Source: Pseudomonas frederiksbergensis
GTDB taxonomy: Bacteria; Pseudomonadota; Gammaproteobacteria; Pseudomonadales; Pseudomonadaceae
NCBI RefSeq assembly: GCF_003732275.1
Contig: NZ_MOBM01000012.1
Span: forward strand, 124,001 to 188,000
Direction: 5' to 3'
DNA: 64,000 nucleotides
A program made the position numbers and the translations under genes. Below are positions 63,855 to 64,000 of this stretch, in pieces. The notes beneath the pieces were generated by a model. That model searched no databases and was not told the DNA's origin. It was given only the letters and a program-made list of their open reading frames with translations. How positions within the stretch are numbered: position 1 is the first letter of the stretch; each line of letters begins with the position of its first letter.

Positions 63855-64000
63855 ATGAGCAACGTCGACTACGCCGAAATCGCCAAATTCGAAGCCCTGG
63901 CCCATCGCTGGTGGGACCGCGAAAGCGAGTTCAAACCGCTGCACGACATCAACCCGTTGCGGGTCAACTGGATCGACGAGCGCGTCAATCTGGCAGGCAA
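63855..64000 (+). CDS. ubiG: Ubiquinone 3-O-methyltransferase, 3' part cut by window end
   Basis: The first 48 codons only: [20 protein letters not shown] then [20 protein letters not shown], the conserved N terminus of UbiG, which carries out both O-methylations of ubiquinone synthesis. AGAGGACTG precedes the ATG. Position after mtaD matches P. aeruginosa PA3171. Confidence 0.95.
   Translation, partial: MSNVDYAEIAKFEALAHRWWDRESEFKPLHDINPLRVNWIDERVNLAG

Overview
The window is chromosomal DNA of a Pseudomonas, most likely of the P. fluorescens group. Three things point there: the gene order serC-pheA-hisC-tyrA/aroA-cmk-rpsA-ihfB-[O-antigen genes]-wbpM-comEA, which is the P. aeruginosa PA3168-PA3140 neighbourhood; the fused TyrA-AroA protein; and ten pairs of inverted REP-type repeats (GTGGGAGCGAGCCTGCTCGCGA and relatives) typical of fluorescent pseudomonads. 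No rRNA, tRNA, CRISPR array, insertion sequence or phage gene was found.

Layout. 0-17 kb: ordinary chromosome with tatD, a chemotaxis receptor, a thioesterase, a CHAD protein, a patatin phospholipase, the whole kdpFABCDE potassium system on the minus strand (including the 29-residue KdpF) and an ethanolamine-type permease. 17-21 kb: a DUF1989 enzyme with its GntR regulator, a fabF-like/SDR pair, and a comEA-like gene broken by a one-base frameshift. 21.3-48.5 kb: the O-polysaccharide locus. 48.7-64 kb: conserved housekeeping block (ihfB, rpsA, cmk, aromatic/histidine/serine genes, gyrA, mtnA, mtaD, start of ubiG).

The O-polysaccharide locus is the unusual part. WbpM, a WbpV-like reductase and a WbpL-like transferase should make and load the first sugar on undecaprenyl phosphate, and rmlBDA supplies dTDP-rhamnose precursors (no rmlC is present). 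No Wzx, Wzy or Wzz is seen. Instead there are two complete ABC-2 polysaccharide exporters (permease + ATPase with a long C-terminal extension), each followed by its own giant multidomain glycosyltransferase: 1773 residues (sulfotransferase + 14-residue-repeat coiled coil + GH99-like + GT2 + GT4) and about 1243 residues (left-handed beta-helix acyltransferase + capsule-type GT + two GT2). On the opposite strand lies a three-gene unit starting with an APS kinase (cysC), which makes PAPS, the donor for a sulfotransferase. The simplest reading, an inference, is an ABC-exported O-polysaccharide carrying sulfate, possibly as a terminal cap whose placement is set by the repeat coiled coil in the manner of WbdD/Wzt, next to a second exporter for a second glycan. 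REP elements are absent from the 17-58 kb stretch.
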